From assembly GCA_002085355.1 (NCBI GenBank), contig NATN01000138.1, positions 1 to 14,087 on the forward strand: a DNA stretch of 14,087 nt. Reading direction: 5' to 3'. The notes below the pieces were generated by a model. It saw nothing but the letters and a program-made list of their open reading frames with translations, did no database searches and was not told the DNA's origin. This DNA comes from Candidatus Zhuqueibacterota bacterium 4484_87 (GTDB taxonomy: Bacteria > Zhuqueibacterota > Zhuqueibacteria > Thermofontimicrobiales > Thermofontimicrobiaceae). How positions within the stretch are numbered: the stretch's first letter is position 1; every line of letters starts with the position of its first letter. The translations under genes and the position numbers were made by a program. Shown one piece after another: positions 1-7,704 of this stretch.

Positions 1-2
1 AT

Positions 3-178
3 GAGATTTTACTAGTCCTAGATGCCACTACAGGGCAAAATGCCATTGCCCAGACCAAGATGTTTAATGAGGCCTTAGGGGTGAAGGTGATAAAGCATCA
101 GTATGGTGCAGACCCCGCGGCGGTCGTCTATGATGCGGTGAAATACGCTCAAAATGCGTCAAATCAAATCGCAACCTG
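3..178 (+). pseudogene. ftsY: Two out-of-order fragments of ftsY (SRP receptor GTPase)
   Basis: The plus-strand frame from base 3 reads through to a TGA at about 176-178. It begins with EILLVLDATTGQNAIAQTK and MFNEALG (about 3-84), which is the FtsY segment around the conserved DATTGQ motif. It then passes directly into VKVIKHQYGADPAAVVYDAV and KYAQ (about 85-150), which in intact FtsY lies upstream, before the DTAGR motif. The two pieces share the residues LGV at the join. The tail NASNQIAT is antisense alaS. No start codon and no complete GTPase domain are present. FtsY is the membrane receptor for the signal recognition particle. The rearranged order at a sequence end looks like an assembly or amplification chimera rather than a gene. 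The family identification is firm; the cause is inferred. Confidence 0.75.
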
Positions 179-1944
179 AAAGGCGTCACCAAAGACCCGG
201 ACTGATGCACATGACTACCGAGCACCTGGCGCAAAGCCGCTTGCAATAAATGCGTCGCTGTGTGATTGCGCGCTGTGCTCATGCGCTGATCTCTTTTCAC
301 TCTGGCGCGCACAGTCGGATTTTTCACGGAATTCGGAAAATCACCTTTGGCAATGTGGACAATTTTTTCTCCTTGTTTCACGGTATTTTCTACAGAGAGA
401 ACAAAACCATCGCCCTGAATTTCACCAACATCTCCGACCTGACCGCCTGACTCGGCATAAAATGGGGTTTTATCCAGAACCAGATAAACATGTTCCATTT
501 CTTTTTTGAACAAACGAATGGTAGCATCACTTTCCAGAGCATCGTAACCGACAAATTCGGAATCTTTGCCATCGCTCACTTTCGTCCATTCGTCCCAGTT
601 CACGTCCAAACCGTAGTCCCACTTGCCGGCCTTGCGGGCGCGCTCGCGTTGAAGTTCCATTTCCCGCTCAAAACCCGCCTCGTCGATGGTCATATTTTTT
701 TCCTCTGCCATCAGCCGGGTCAAATCCATGGGAAAACCATAGGTATCATACAACCGAAAAGCATCTTCTCCGGAAATTTGATTCACGCCTTTTGCTTTGT
801 ATTCGGCAACTAATTTTTCAAACAAATCAATACCGCGATCCAGCGTATGTCCAAAAGATTCTTCCTCGGACTTGATGACCATGGAAATATACTGATGTTT
901 TTCCTTTATTTCAGGGAAAGCATCACCCATAATTTCCACGATAGTCGGGACTAATTTATAAATCACAGGCTCGTGCAACTCGAGAGTTCTGGCGTAACGA
1001 GCTGCGCGTCGCAAAATTCTCCTTAAAACATAGCCGCGTCCTTCGTTGGAAGGGAGAGCGCCGTCAGCAATGGCAAAAGTCAGTGCACGAACATGATCGG
1101 CAATAACGCGATGCGCCATGCCCTCGTTTCCGTCGTGATAGGCTTTACCCGAAAGTTCTGAAATTTTGGCAAGGATGGGGGTGAATAAATCCGTATCGTA
1201 ATTTGAGCCTACATTCTGCATTACCGCTACGATTCTCTCGAACCCCATTCCCGTATCCACATGTTTGGAGGGCAGTTCAATTAATGAACCGTCATTTTCC
1301 CGGTTGTATTGAATAAAAACCAGATTCCACAACTCGATGTAACGGGCACAGCCGCCGTTTACAGCACAAACATGACCTTCGACGTGCTTTTTATCGCACG
1401 CATCAGGACCCAGATCGATATGTATTTCCGAACAAGGCCCACAGGGACCGACTTCGCCCATTTCCCAGAAATTATCTTTTTCGTCAAATCTGGAAATATG
1501 TGAAGGGTCAATATCTGTTACCTGTTTCCAGAGCTCATACGCTTCGTCATCCTCGCGAAAAACGGTCGCATAGAGCTTATCTTTGGGTAATTTCCAGACA
1601 TCTGTCAGCAGCTCCCACGCCCAGGCAATGGCTTCTTTTTTGTAATAATCGCCAAAAGACCAGTTACCCAGCATCTCGAAAAAAGTATGATGGTAAGTAT
1701 CCTTTCCCACTTCTTCCAGATCATTGTGCTTCCCGCTGACGCGAATGCATTTCTGGGTGTTGGCAGCGCGCGTGTAGTCGCGTTTTTCGATGCCCAGAAA
1801 AATATTTTTAAACTGATTCATGCCGGCATTGGTAAAAAGCAACGTCGGGTCGTCAAAGGGGACGACTGACGAGCTCGGCACGAATTTATGATCATATTTT
1901 TTAAAAAAATCGATGAACGATTGTCTGATTTCTTTCGATGTCAT
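139..1944 (-). CDS. alaS: Alanyl-tRNA synthetase, 3' truncated
   Basis: Class II synthetase that attaches alanine to tRNA-Ala in the cytoplasm. The N-terminus (MTSKEIRQSFIDFF, then FTNAGMNQFK) is typical AlaRS. The catalytic-core segments TRAANTQKCIRV, HHTFFEMLGNWSFGDYYKKE and TGMGFERIVAV are all visible. The start of the editing domain is present, with the metal-binding HTATH motif at about residues 561-565. Homology ends at about residue 602 (FDLTHFERIS, base 139). The frame then runs about 24 residues through antisense ftsY sequence to a stop at 64-66. AlaRS is normally about 870-900 residues, so the rest of the editing domain and the C-Ala domain are missing. The ATG at 1944 has the Shine-Dalgarno-like AAGAAGGTG a few bases upstream and lies 20 nt after the recX stop, so it probably belongs to the recA-recX transcript. 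The truncation is most likely an end artefact, because alaS is essential. Confidence 0.93.
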
Positions 1945-1964
1945 TACTTCACCTTCTTACCTGT

Positions 1965-2630
1965 TTACGTTTCAGCTATTTCCTCATCCAATTCCTGCCA
2001 GTGTTCCAGCACATGGGAAATAATATCCCAGCTAAAACCTCTGCGCGCTAAAAGATCACTAACTTTTTTTTTCGCCTTTGCTTCTTCAATTTTTGTAAGT
2101 TGGCGCTTCTTTTTCTTTGCAATTTTTTGCGCTACTTCATACTCATTATTTTCCCGATAAATTTCATCAATTGTTTTTTCAACTATTTCTTCAGCAATGC
2201 CTTTTTGTTTGAGCTCTCTCTTGAGCAAGAAACTTCCCATTGGCTTTGTCATCATTTTTGTGCGGGCAAATAGCCGGGAAAATTTTTCATCATCAATCAA
2301 GCCCAATCGCAACAGATCGGTTACCACCAGTTCAACAATCATTTCCTCGTAGCCCGCATCCAACAGCCGATTGCGCATTTCGTGCTCGCTGCGATCCCGA
2401 TGGGATAATATTTTTATGGCGCGGTCAAACGCCTTTTTCTTTTCTTCGGCGAAAATAATTTTTTTAATTTGCCCGTCATCTAATACATCCCCCTTTTTTA
2501 AACCAAATTTAAAGACCACATCCTGGTGCAAACCAAAGCCGAATTCGCCGTCCAAAAAGATTGAACAGCGATTCTTCCGTTTTTTCTGCACAACGATTTG
2601 AGTGATAGTTCTTTCTTTGCTTTCAGGCAT
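1965..2630 (-). CDS. recX: Regulatory protein RecX
   Basis: RecX proteins bind RecA filaments and modulate recombinase activity. The 221-residue product has the family's three-helix repeat pattern. Visible segments are AFDRAIKILSHRDRSEHEMRNR and LLDAGYEEMIVELVVTDLLRLGLIDDEKFSRLFAR in the middle, and a C-terminal repeat with LARRGFSWDIISHVL. The N-terminal 55 residues (QIVVQKKRKNRCSIFLDGEF) are the usual lysine-rich extension. The length is normal for the family. The gene lies 35 nt downstream of recA on the same strand, the standard recA-recX pairing, and 20 nt upstream of alaS. The Shine-Dalgarno sequence before the ATG at 2630 is weak, so translation may depend on recA readthrough. An ATG at 2637 is out of frame. 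Confidence 0.92.
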   Translation of the reverse strand: MPESKERTITQIVVQKKRKNRCSIFLDGEFGFGLHQDVVFKFGLKKGDVLDDGQIKKIIFAEEKKKAFDRAIKILSHRDRSEHEMRNRLLDAGYEEMIVELVVTDLLRLGLIDDEKFSRLFARTKMMTKPMGSFLLKRELKQKGIAEEIVEKTIDEIYRENNEYEVAQKIAKKKKRQLTKIEEAKAKKKVSDLLARRGFSWDIISHVLEHWQELDEEIAET

Positions 2631-2665
2631 TGTTCATTTCACACAACTTTTTCGGACAATTGAAA

Positions 2666-3712
2666 TTACTTTTTCTCTTCTTCCTGCTGAGGCGCTTCAA
2701 CTTCTTCCGCAGGAATAATGCCCAACGCCTTTCTGACTTTCAACTCGATATCCTGAAAAATGTCTGGATTTTCCTGCAGAAATCGTTTCACATTTTCTCT
2801 GCCCTGACCCAGTCGCTCGTTGCCGTAGGAATACCAGGTGCCGCTTTTTTCAATAATATCGTGCTGCACCGCCACATCGATGACATCACCTTCTTTGGAA
2901 ATCCCGGTGCCGTACATGATATCAAACTCTGCATCGCGGAACGGCGGCGCAACTTTATTTTTGACGACTTTTGCGCGCGTGCGATTGCCAATCACATTTT
3001 CTCTGTCTTTAATGGCTGCGATACGACGAATGTCAACCCGAACTGATGCGTAAAACTTTAATGCCCTGCCGCCGGTGGTTGTTTCCGGGTTTCCGAACAT
3101 GACGCCGATTTTCTCGCGAATTTGATTGATGAAAATGACACAGGTGTTGGATTTACTAATCGCGCCGGACAATTTTCTCATCGCCTGAGACATCAGCCGC
3201 GCCTGCAATCCCATCTGCGCATCGCCCATTTCGCCTTCAATTTCCGCGCGGGGAACCAAAGCCGCGACAGAATCGACAACAACGACATCCAATGCGCCGC
3301 TGCGTACCAGCGTCTCGGTAATTTCCAGCGCCTGTTCTCCGGTATCGGGCTGAGAAATGAGCAAATTATCAGTGTCTACGCCCAGGTTTTTCGCATAATG
3401 AGCATCAAGCGCATGTTCCGCATCGATAAAAGCAGCCATACCGCCTGTTTTCTGCGCTTCTGCGATCACGTGCAGGGCTAATGTGGTTTTTCCTGATGAT
3501 TCGGGGCCAAAAATCTCAACTATTCTGCCGCGCGGCAATCCACCAATTCCCAGGGCAGCATCTAGAGATATGGATCCAGTTGAAATTGTCTCGATTTTAT
3601 CAAAAGCTCGATGACCGCCGAGTCGCATTACAGAGCCTTTCCCGAATTGCTTGTCTATTTGAGAAATTGCAAGATCTAAAGCTCGCTTTTTTTCTGACAA
3701 ATCATCTGCCAT
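2666..3712 (-). CDS. recA: Recombinase RecA
   Basis: The DNA strand-exchange ATPase of homologous recombination, which is also the co-protease of the SOS response. The 348-residue protein is full length. It has the N-terminal oligomerisation helix (KKRALDLAISQIDKQFGKGSVMRLG), Walker A GPESSGKT at residues 69-76, the EHALDAHYAKNLGV region, Walker B within ALDVVVVDSVAAL, and loop 2 around MFGNPETTTGGRALKFYAS. The INQIREKIGVMFG segment before loop 2 is canonical. The C-terminus ends in an acidic tail rich in glutamate. The ATG at 3712 is preceded by TTGGAGAAAAATT, a good Shine-Dalgarno with 8-nt spacing. The gene follows thpR with a spacer of about 120 nt that carries an inverted repeat, so it may have its own regulated promoter. 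Identification is unambiguous. Confidence 0.98.
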   Translation of the reverse strand: MADDLSEKKRALDLAISQIDKQFGKGSVMRLGGHRAFDKIETISTGSISLDAALGIGGLPRGRIVEIFGPESSGKTTLALHVIAEAQKTGGMAAFIDAEHALDAHYAKNLGVDTDNLLISQPDTGEQALEITETLVRSGALDVVVVDSVAALVPRAEIEGEMGDAQMGLQARLMSQAMRKLSGAISKSNTCVIFINQIREKIGVMFGNPETTTGGRALKFYASVRVDIRRIAAIKDRENVIGNRTRAKVVKNKVAPPFRDAEFDIMYGTGISKEGDVIDVAVQHDIIEKSGTWYSYGNERLGQGRENVKRFLQENPDIFQDIELKVRKALGIIPAEEVEAPQQEEEKK

Positions 3713-3743
3713 AATTTTTCTCCAATAAATTTATTTTTAATTT

Positions 3744-3772
3744 TTTCCACCTCCATGACATGGCAGTGGAAA
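3744..3772. promoter_or_regulatory. Inverted repeat upstream of recA, candidate operator
   Basis: A near-palindrome with 14-nt arms at 3744-3757 and 3759-3772 around one central base. On the minus strand it reads TTTCCACTGCCATG, T, CATGGAGGTGGAAA. Twelve of 14 positions match. It ends 31 nt before the recA start codon. The one-base centre makes a DNA-binding dimer site more natural than an RNA hairpin. A second perfect inverted repeat, TTGATT-ATTA-AATCAA, lies at 3787-3802. The position suits a LexA-type or other repressor site for recA. The arms do not match the Escherichia coli or Bacillus SOS boxes, so the regulator is unknown. Confidence 0.4.
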
Positions 3773-3833
3773 GTTTTTTGTTTTGTTTGATTATTAAATC
3801 AATTCCACAGCACTAATGCATCAGTTGAAACAG

Positions 3834-4400
3834 CTACCCGAGCTTAATTTCTTTCAAAATCGTGTAAATTGGACCGTCTCCGGTCAGTTGACTTTTGATC
3901 AAAAATATTGATCGGGCAATAAATGATCCGGCGGAAAAATCTTTGTTCTCCTGCATGTGATTTCTGACCAAATCGATGCTGCGGCTGTCTTTCACTCTGC
4001 CAATGGTCAAATGAGCGGAGTATTTTCGCTTTTCTTTTTCAAAACCCAAGACCGCCACTTGCTTGTCAATTTCCGATGCCAGTTCCCGAAGCTTTTCCGC
4101 GCCGTCGTCCACAGCGATCCAGAGCACTCGCGCCCGAACAAAATTAGGAAATGCACCAACACCTTTGACCTGAATCTTAAACGGCTCTTTTCCCTGAACT
4201 GCAATTTTCAACTTCTCTGCAATTTCATCAATCAATGATTCCTCGGTCTCGCCCAAAAACTTAAGCGTCAAGTGCATATTTTTCGGCTTGACCCAAGTGA
4301 CCTTACCTCCTGATTTTCTAAGTTCATCCTGAAACGCTGCAATCTTTTCCCGTATCTCTGCGGGAATTTCCACAGCGATAAAAAGGCGAATTATAGCCAT
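3834..4400 (-). CDS. thpR: RNA 2',3'-cyclic phosphodiesterase (ThpR, LigT/2H family)
   Basis: A 2H phosphoesterase that opens 2',3'-cyclic phosphates at RNA ends, historically called 2'-5' RNA ligase. Both catalytic H-x-T-x motifs are intact: HLTL at residues 43-46 within MHLTLKFLGE, and HLTI at residues 130-133 within YSAHLTIGR. The start (MAIIRLFIAVEIPAEIREKI) and the 188-residue length are typical. It sits between cinA and recA, a neighbourhood seen in several bacterial phyla, though no functional tie to recombination is established. The ribosome binding site is weak (GAG nine bases before ATG at 4400). A plausible sigma-70-like promoter lies about 50 bp upstream. Confidence 0.9.
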   Translation of the reverse strand: MAIIRLFIAVEIPAEIREKIAAFQDELRKSGGKVTWVKPKNMHLTLKFLGETEESLIDEIAEKLKIAVQGKEPFKIQVKGVGAFPNFVRARVLWIAVDDGAEKLRELASEIDKQVAVLGFEKEKRKYSAHLTIGRVKDSRSIDLVRNHMQENKDFSAGSFIARSIFLIKSQLTGDGPIYTILKEIKLG

Positions 4401-4448
4401 TTTTTGGTCTCAAAATCAAGTTATCGATTAATGAAAATAGTAAGTTAA

Positions 4449-4477
4449 AATATAAGACAATCCGCTAAAATTAGCAA
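4449..4477 (-). promoter_or_regulatory. Candidate sigma-70-like promoter for thpR-recA, with embedded palindrome
   Basis: On the minus strand a -35-like TTGCTA (4472-4477) is separated by 17 nt from a -10-like TATATT (4449-4454). Transcription would start near 4442, giving a leader of about 40 nt before thpR. The 12-nt perfect palindrome GCTAAAATTAGC (4464-4475) overlaps the spacer and the -35 box and could be a repressor site. The rest of the 217-nt cinA-thpR spacer (4401-4617) shows no gene. The match to consensus is moderate. Confidence 0.35.
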
Positions 4478-4617
4478 GCAAATTTTTGTCCAAGTAAATA
4501 TTTTGCAGAAAGATGTCGTCCGTTAACTAATTATGGCGAACTTGACAACGAGAATCATTTGGGTCATTCAACAGCTTGTTTACAATTGAAAAAATCTGAA
4601 AAAGCCCGCTAAAAAAT

Positions 4618-5826
4618 TTATTTATTCAAATACTGATACAGCACACCAATCACAGAAGTAACAAGTCGCTGCAGCGCAACGGAAACCTCAATTGGATAGA
4701 GTTCCTTTTTCTTTACCAGCTTCTTCCCGTCAAATAAAAAAATATGCGCCTCTCGGTTTTCATTTCGGCTAAAATTTACAAAAAGCGTCAAATCAGCACC
4801 TGTATTTTGGGCTATCTTTGCAGAAAATTGCTTAACGTCTGTCGCATCGTTCAAAATTTTTTTCTCATCTCTGCTAAATTGCATTCCGAAAAAATCTCTT
4901 GCCTGTAAAAGATCAGAAAACACAAAGCCCTGAATATTGTTTTGGTCAGCTATTGAATTTTTCAATAAATCAGAAATAATAATTCCCTCGGTACCTGATT
5001 CAACGACAGCGAGCCGCAAATTTTTCTGCTGCAATTTATCAACGACAATTTTCTCCAGTGTCTCATCATCATAGCCCCAGATAAATTGCCCGGCTTTTTC
5101 TTCGATTACTCGCTCCACAGCAATAATCTTCTTTTCACATTGCGAGATGTCCGCTCCTGTTGCAGTGAGTCGAATGTCCACTCTGCCCATCTGCGGCAAA
5201 AATGCAATCTTGCACGTCTTTTCCAGTTCCTCAACATCGCCAAGCCTGGCAAACAATGTCGATTCCGGAATGCCGATGGTGTGAATTACTCGTTTCAAAA
5301 TCACCGTTGTCTGCTTTTCTTTCAGCATGGGAACGATGGAATCTGTAACGATCTGTTCCATTTCCACCGGAACGCCCGGCAGAACGAAAAATAGTTTTTT
5401 CCCTTTTTCAAATAACAGTCCCGGCGCCGTACCGATCTCATTTTCGACAATTTTGGCTTTATCGGGGACATAGGCCTGCTGCTCATTGCAGCGTGACATG
5501 GGCAAATTTCTCTGCCGAAATCGCTCACGCAGTTTGTTCAAAATTTCTGCATTAAAAACCAATTTGGCATCAAAGTAGCGGACGAAAACATTTTTCGTAA
5601 TATCGTCATGAGTTGGACCCAGGCCTCCGGTAGAAATGATTACATCTGCTCGTTTTTCCGCCTGCTCAAGACTCTGAAAAATCTCGTTTTCATCATCGCC
5701 GATTGTCGTGATCCAGCGAACTTCCACGCCGACTTCTGACAGTTTTTGCGCGATGAAAGATGCATTTGTGTTAACCGTTTCCCCACCAAGAAGCTCGTTA
5801 CCGATTGAAATAATTTCCGCTATCAT
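4618..5826 (-). CDS. cinA: CinA-like protein with degenerate C-terminal amidohydrolase domain
   Basis: CinA proteins pair an N-terminal MoaB/MogA-like domain (COG1058, pyrophosphatase activity on ADP-ribose and related nucleotides) with a C-terminal NMN deamidase domain (PncC). The N-terminal half is well conserved: AEIISIGNELLGGETVNTNA, STGGLGPTHDDIT at about residues 65-77 from this start, and LPGVPVEME. The C-terminal half is recognisable but eroded. The usual AESCTGG reads VESGTEG, the YSNxxK segment reads FSDLLQ, and the TGIAGPGG motif is replaced by FVNFSRNE. The deamidase site therefore looks inactive. I chose the ATG at 5826, giving MIAEIISIG as in the family with GAG 11 nt upstream. 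An in-frame GTG at 5835 (MAKMIAEI) is possible but sits only 2 nt from AAAGAG. The gene lies downstream of pgpA on the same strand. Confidence 0.9.
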   Translation of the reverse strand: MIAEIISIGNELLGGETVNTNASFIAQKLSEVGVEVRWITTIGDDENEIFQSLEQAEKRADVIISTGGLGPTHDDITKNVFVRYFDAKLVFNAEILNKLRERFRQRNLPMSRCNEQQAYVPDKAKIVENEIGTAPGLLFEKGKKLFFVLPGVPVEMEQIVTDSIVPMLKEKQTTVILKRVIHTIGIPESTLFARLGDVEELEKTCKIAFLPQMGRVDIRLTATGADISQCEKKIIAVERVIEEKAGQFIWGYDDETLEKIVVDKLQQKNLRLAVVESGTEGIIISDLLKNSIADQNNIQGFVFSDLLQARDFFGMQFSRDEKKILNDATDVKQFSAKIAQNTGADLTLFVNFSRNENREAHIFLFDGKKLVKKKELYPIEVSVALQRLVTSVIGVLYQYLNK

Positions 5827-5912
5827 TTTCGCCACATCTCTTTCGTAACAATCACAAATTATTTCTAAATTAGATTTCTGTCCATATTTTATGATTCAGA
5901 CTTGTTTCGATG

Positions 5913-6386
5913 TCAATTCAAAAACAGCATTGCAATTCTCAAAATAACATTCGCAATGACACCGGCAACAACATCGTCCATCATTATTCCCCAACCGGCG
6001 GGTAATTTCTCGAACTTATTCACGGGAAAGGGTTTCACAATATCAAAAATTCTGAACAAAACCAACGCAGCTAATACCCAGGGAAAATCTTTACTGATAC
6101 CGAACAATGCAAACAACACACCGGCGACTTCATCGAGCACTATAATTCCCGGATCATGCGCATTTTTATCGCCAGACTTATCCTGAAATTCTTTCTCTGT
6201 AATCGATGACAAGCTCACGCCAACAAGAGTCAGTGCAAATAACGCCAGCAACCAAAGCATCCCGCCTGTCGGCAAAAAATACCAATAAATTATTGTGGCA
6301 GCAATAGCTCCCATTGTTCCGGGCGCCAACGGAGAATAGCCAATACCGAAAAAAGTAGATAAAATCCGCGCAATTAGGGATTTCAT
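5913..6386 (-). CDS. pgpA: Phosphatidylglycerophosphatase A
   Basis: Removes the phosphate from phosphatidylglycerophosphate to make phosphatidylglycerol, the step after PgsA, at the cytoplasmic membrane. The 157-residue product starts MKSLIARILSTFFGIGYSPL, followed by APGTMGA, the usual PgpA N-terminus. It contains HDPGIIVLDEVAGV, FRIFDIVKPFPV and GIMMDDVVAGVIANV. The conserved acidic residues of these motifs are present and are expected to bind Mg2+. Several hydrophobic stretches (residues about 24-37, 42-57, 86-92, 99-112 and the C-terminus) suggest a membrane protein. A strong Shine-Dalgarno AAGGAG lies 8 nt before ATG 6386. Its neighbour upstream is pgsA, so two consecutive steps of phosphatidylglycerol synthesis are adjacent. 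Confidence 0.94.
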   Translation of the reverse strand: MKSLIARILSTFFGIGYSPLAPGTMGAIAATIIYWYFLPTGGMLWLLALFALTLVGVSLSSITEKEFQDKSGDKNAHDPGIIVLDEVAGVLFALFGISKDFPWVLAALVLFRIFDIVKPFPVNKFEKLPAGWGIMMDDVVAGVIANVILRIAMLFLN

Positions 6387-6508
6387 TGAATTTGCTCCTT
6401 AATTATTTCTTTGAACTCACTTGATATACCAGTTTTATTTTTTATCAGGAAACGACCTTTTGCCAAAATAAGAGATCAATTTTCAACACTCAATGTCAAT
6501 CCCGCGAA

Positions 6509-7048
6509 TCAAGATTTTGACTTGGAAGGTACAATTAGATGATAACACGCTTTCAGGAAAGAAGTCAGGTGGGCTTTATTGTGAAAAAAATATTTGATAC
6601 CGGTGTAAACAGTCAAAAGAACAACAATGACCATCAATTTATCGATAAATTGAACATTTTTCAAATATTCGATAAATGCGAAAGTTGTCCCCTTTTCTTT
6701 CGCAAATTCTTCAATCAGCAAAAAGGCAAAAACCACGTACACCGATCCCATTTGAAAAAATGTTTTCACTCGCGCCAGATAGATCGTGCTAACCGGTTTA
6801 CTGCGAAACATGGCATAAGAACGCAGCACTGTGATGAGAACATCGCGCAGAATAATCGTCACAACAACCCACAATTTTACATAATCGAGCAAAGTGAAAG
6901 AAATGAAAGCAGCGGAAACGAGAATTTTATCGGCGAGCGGATCTAAAAATTTTCCCCAAATGGTTACATACCCATATTTCTTGGCGATATAGCCGTCATA
7001 CCAATCCGTAAAACTGGCAATGACATAAATAGCAAACGAGGCTATATT
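6509..7048 (-). pseudogene. pgsA: CDP-diacylglycerol-glycerol-3-phosphate 3-phosphatidyltransferase, 5' truncated
   Basis: Makes phosphatidylglycerophosphate from CDP-diacylglycerol and glycerol-3-phosphate in the membrane. The minus-strand frame from 7048 reads NIASFAIYVIASFTDWYDGY, then IAKKYGYVTIWGKFLDPLAD. This contains the CDP-alcohol phosphotransferase signature D-G-x2-A-(K)-x8-G-x3-D-x3-D, with Lys where Arg is usual. Hydrophobic helices and the C-terminus follow, to a TGA at 6509-6511. DWYDG falls about 15 residues after the join, against about 55-60 in normal PgsA, so some 40 N-terminal residues including the first membrane helix are missing. Upstream the frame meets a TAG at 7061-7063 inside recR. 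The first in-frame start is a TTG at 6892, beyond the active site, so no working protein can be made from this sequence. Either a real deletion or a joining artefact; the artefact is more likely for an essential gene. Confidence 0.85.
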
Positions 7049-7589
7049 CCAAATCCGTCCCTACCGGAATTCCGCGGGCGATTCGGGATATTTTCACTCC
7101 CAGCGGTTTGAGCAATTTTGCCAGGTATAACGCTGTGGCCTCGCCCTCAGCATTGGGGTTAGTTGCCAAAATGACTTCTTTCACCTCATCATTTATACGA
7201 CGAAGCAGTTCCTTTATGCGTAAATCATCAGGACCTATTCCGTCCAGCGGCGAAAGACTGCCTCCGAGCACATGGTAAAGGCCTTTATAGTCGCCGGTTT
7301 TTTCCAGCGCTGCCACATCATTTGCCTCTTCGACCACACAAATCACGCTGCGGTCGCGATTCTGGTTTGTGCAAATCGGACACGGATCCGTCTCCGTAAT
7401 ATTGAAACAAACAGAACAATAAAGCGCTTTTTCTTTTACATCCTCTAATGACTGGGCCAAGCCATGCACTTCCTCTTTGGGTAGCTTCAGCAAATAAAAC
7501 ACAATACGCTGCGCTGACTTTCTGCCGATGCCCGGAAGGCGTGACAACTCATCTATAGCCCGCTGCAAGGATTTGGATAAATATGGCAT
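6996..7589 (-). CDS. recR: Recombination mediator RecR, C-terminus replaced
   Basis: RecR works with RecO and RecF to load RecA at gaps. Residues 1-182 are typical. They include the helix-hairpin-helix LPGIGRKSAQR (18-28), a four-cysteine zinc finger (C58, C61, C70, C73), the Toprim segment VVEEANDVAALEKT (85-98), ATNPNAEGEATALYLA, and ISRIARGIPVGTDLEY. After Y182 (base 7044) the family tail, roughly TLxxAL to the end and about 16-18 residues, is absent. The 15 residues beginning SLVCYLCHC come from pgsA read in another frame, to a stop at 6996. The 197-residue length is therefore normal only by chance. The start at 7589 has no clear Shine-Dalgarno sequence. The gene belongs to the dnaX-ebfC-recR cluster. 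Confidence 0.92.
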   Translation of the reverse strand: MPYLSKSLQRAIDELSRLPGIGRKSAQRIVFYLLKLPKEEVHGLAQSLEDVKEKALYCSVCFNITETDPCPICTNQNRDRSVICVVEEANDVAALEKTGDYKGLYHVLGGSLSPLDGIGPDDLRIKELLRRINDEVKEVILATNPNAEGEATALYLAKLLKPLGVKISRIARGIPVGTDLEYSLVCYLCHCQFYGLV

Positions 7590-7704
7590 ATTTTTTCTAT
7601 CTGAAAAATAATTTATTCAATACAAAAAAGTTTCTTTAATTTCTCTCTGTCAACATCAATGAATCACTCTTCATTGAATATCGGCAACAGGCAAGGCTGA
7701 CAAA

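Noticed and set aside
3744..3780. Plus-strand intrinsic terminator (inverted repeat followed by GTTTTTTG)
   Set aside because: No plus-strand gene ends here and the stem has only one base between its arms. On the coding strand it is followed by A-rich sequence, so an operator is more plausible.
4600..4617. Terminator after cinA (AGCGGGCT followed by T-run)
   Set aside because: The possible stem is only 3 bp (AGC-GG-GCT), too short to support a call.
250..5394. Numerous plus-strand open frames of 60-140 codons opposite alaS, recX, recA, thpR and cinA
   Set aside because: They are antisense shadows: they have no ribosome binding sites or recognisable families and lie entirely within well-supported minus-strand genes.
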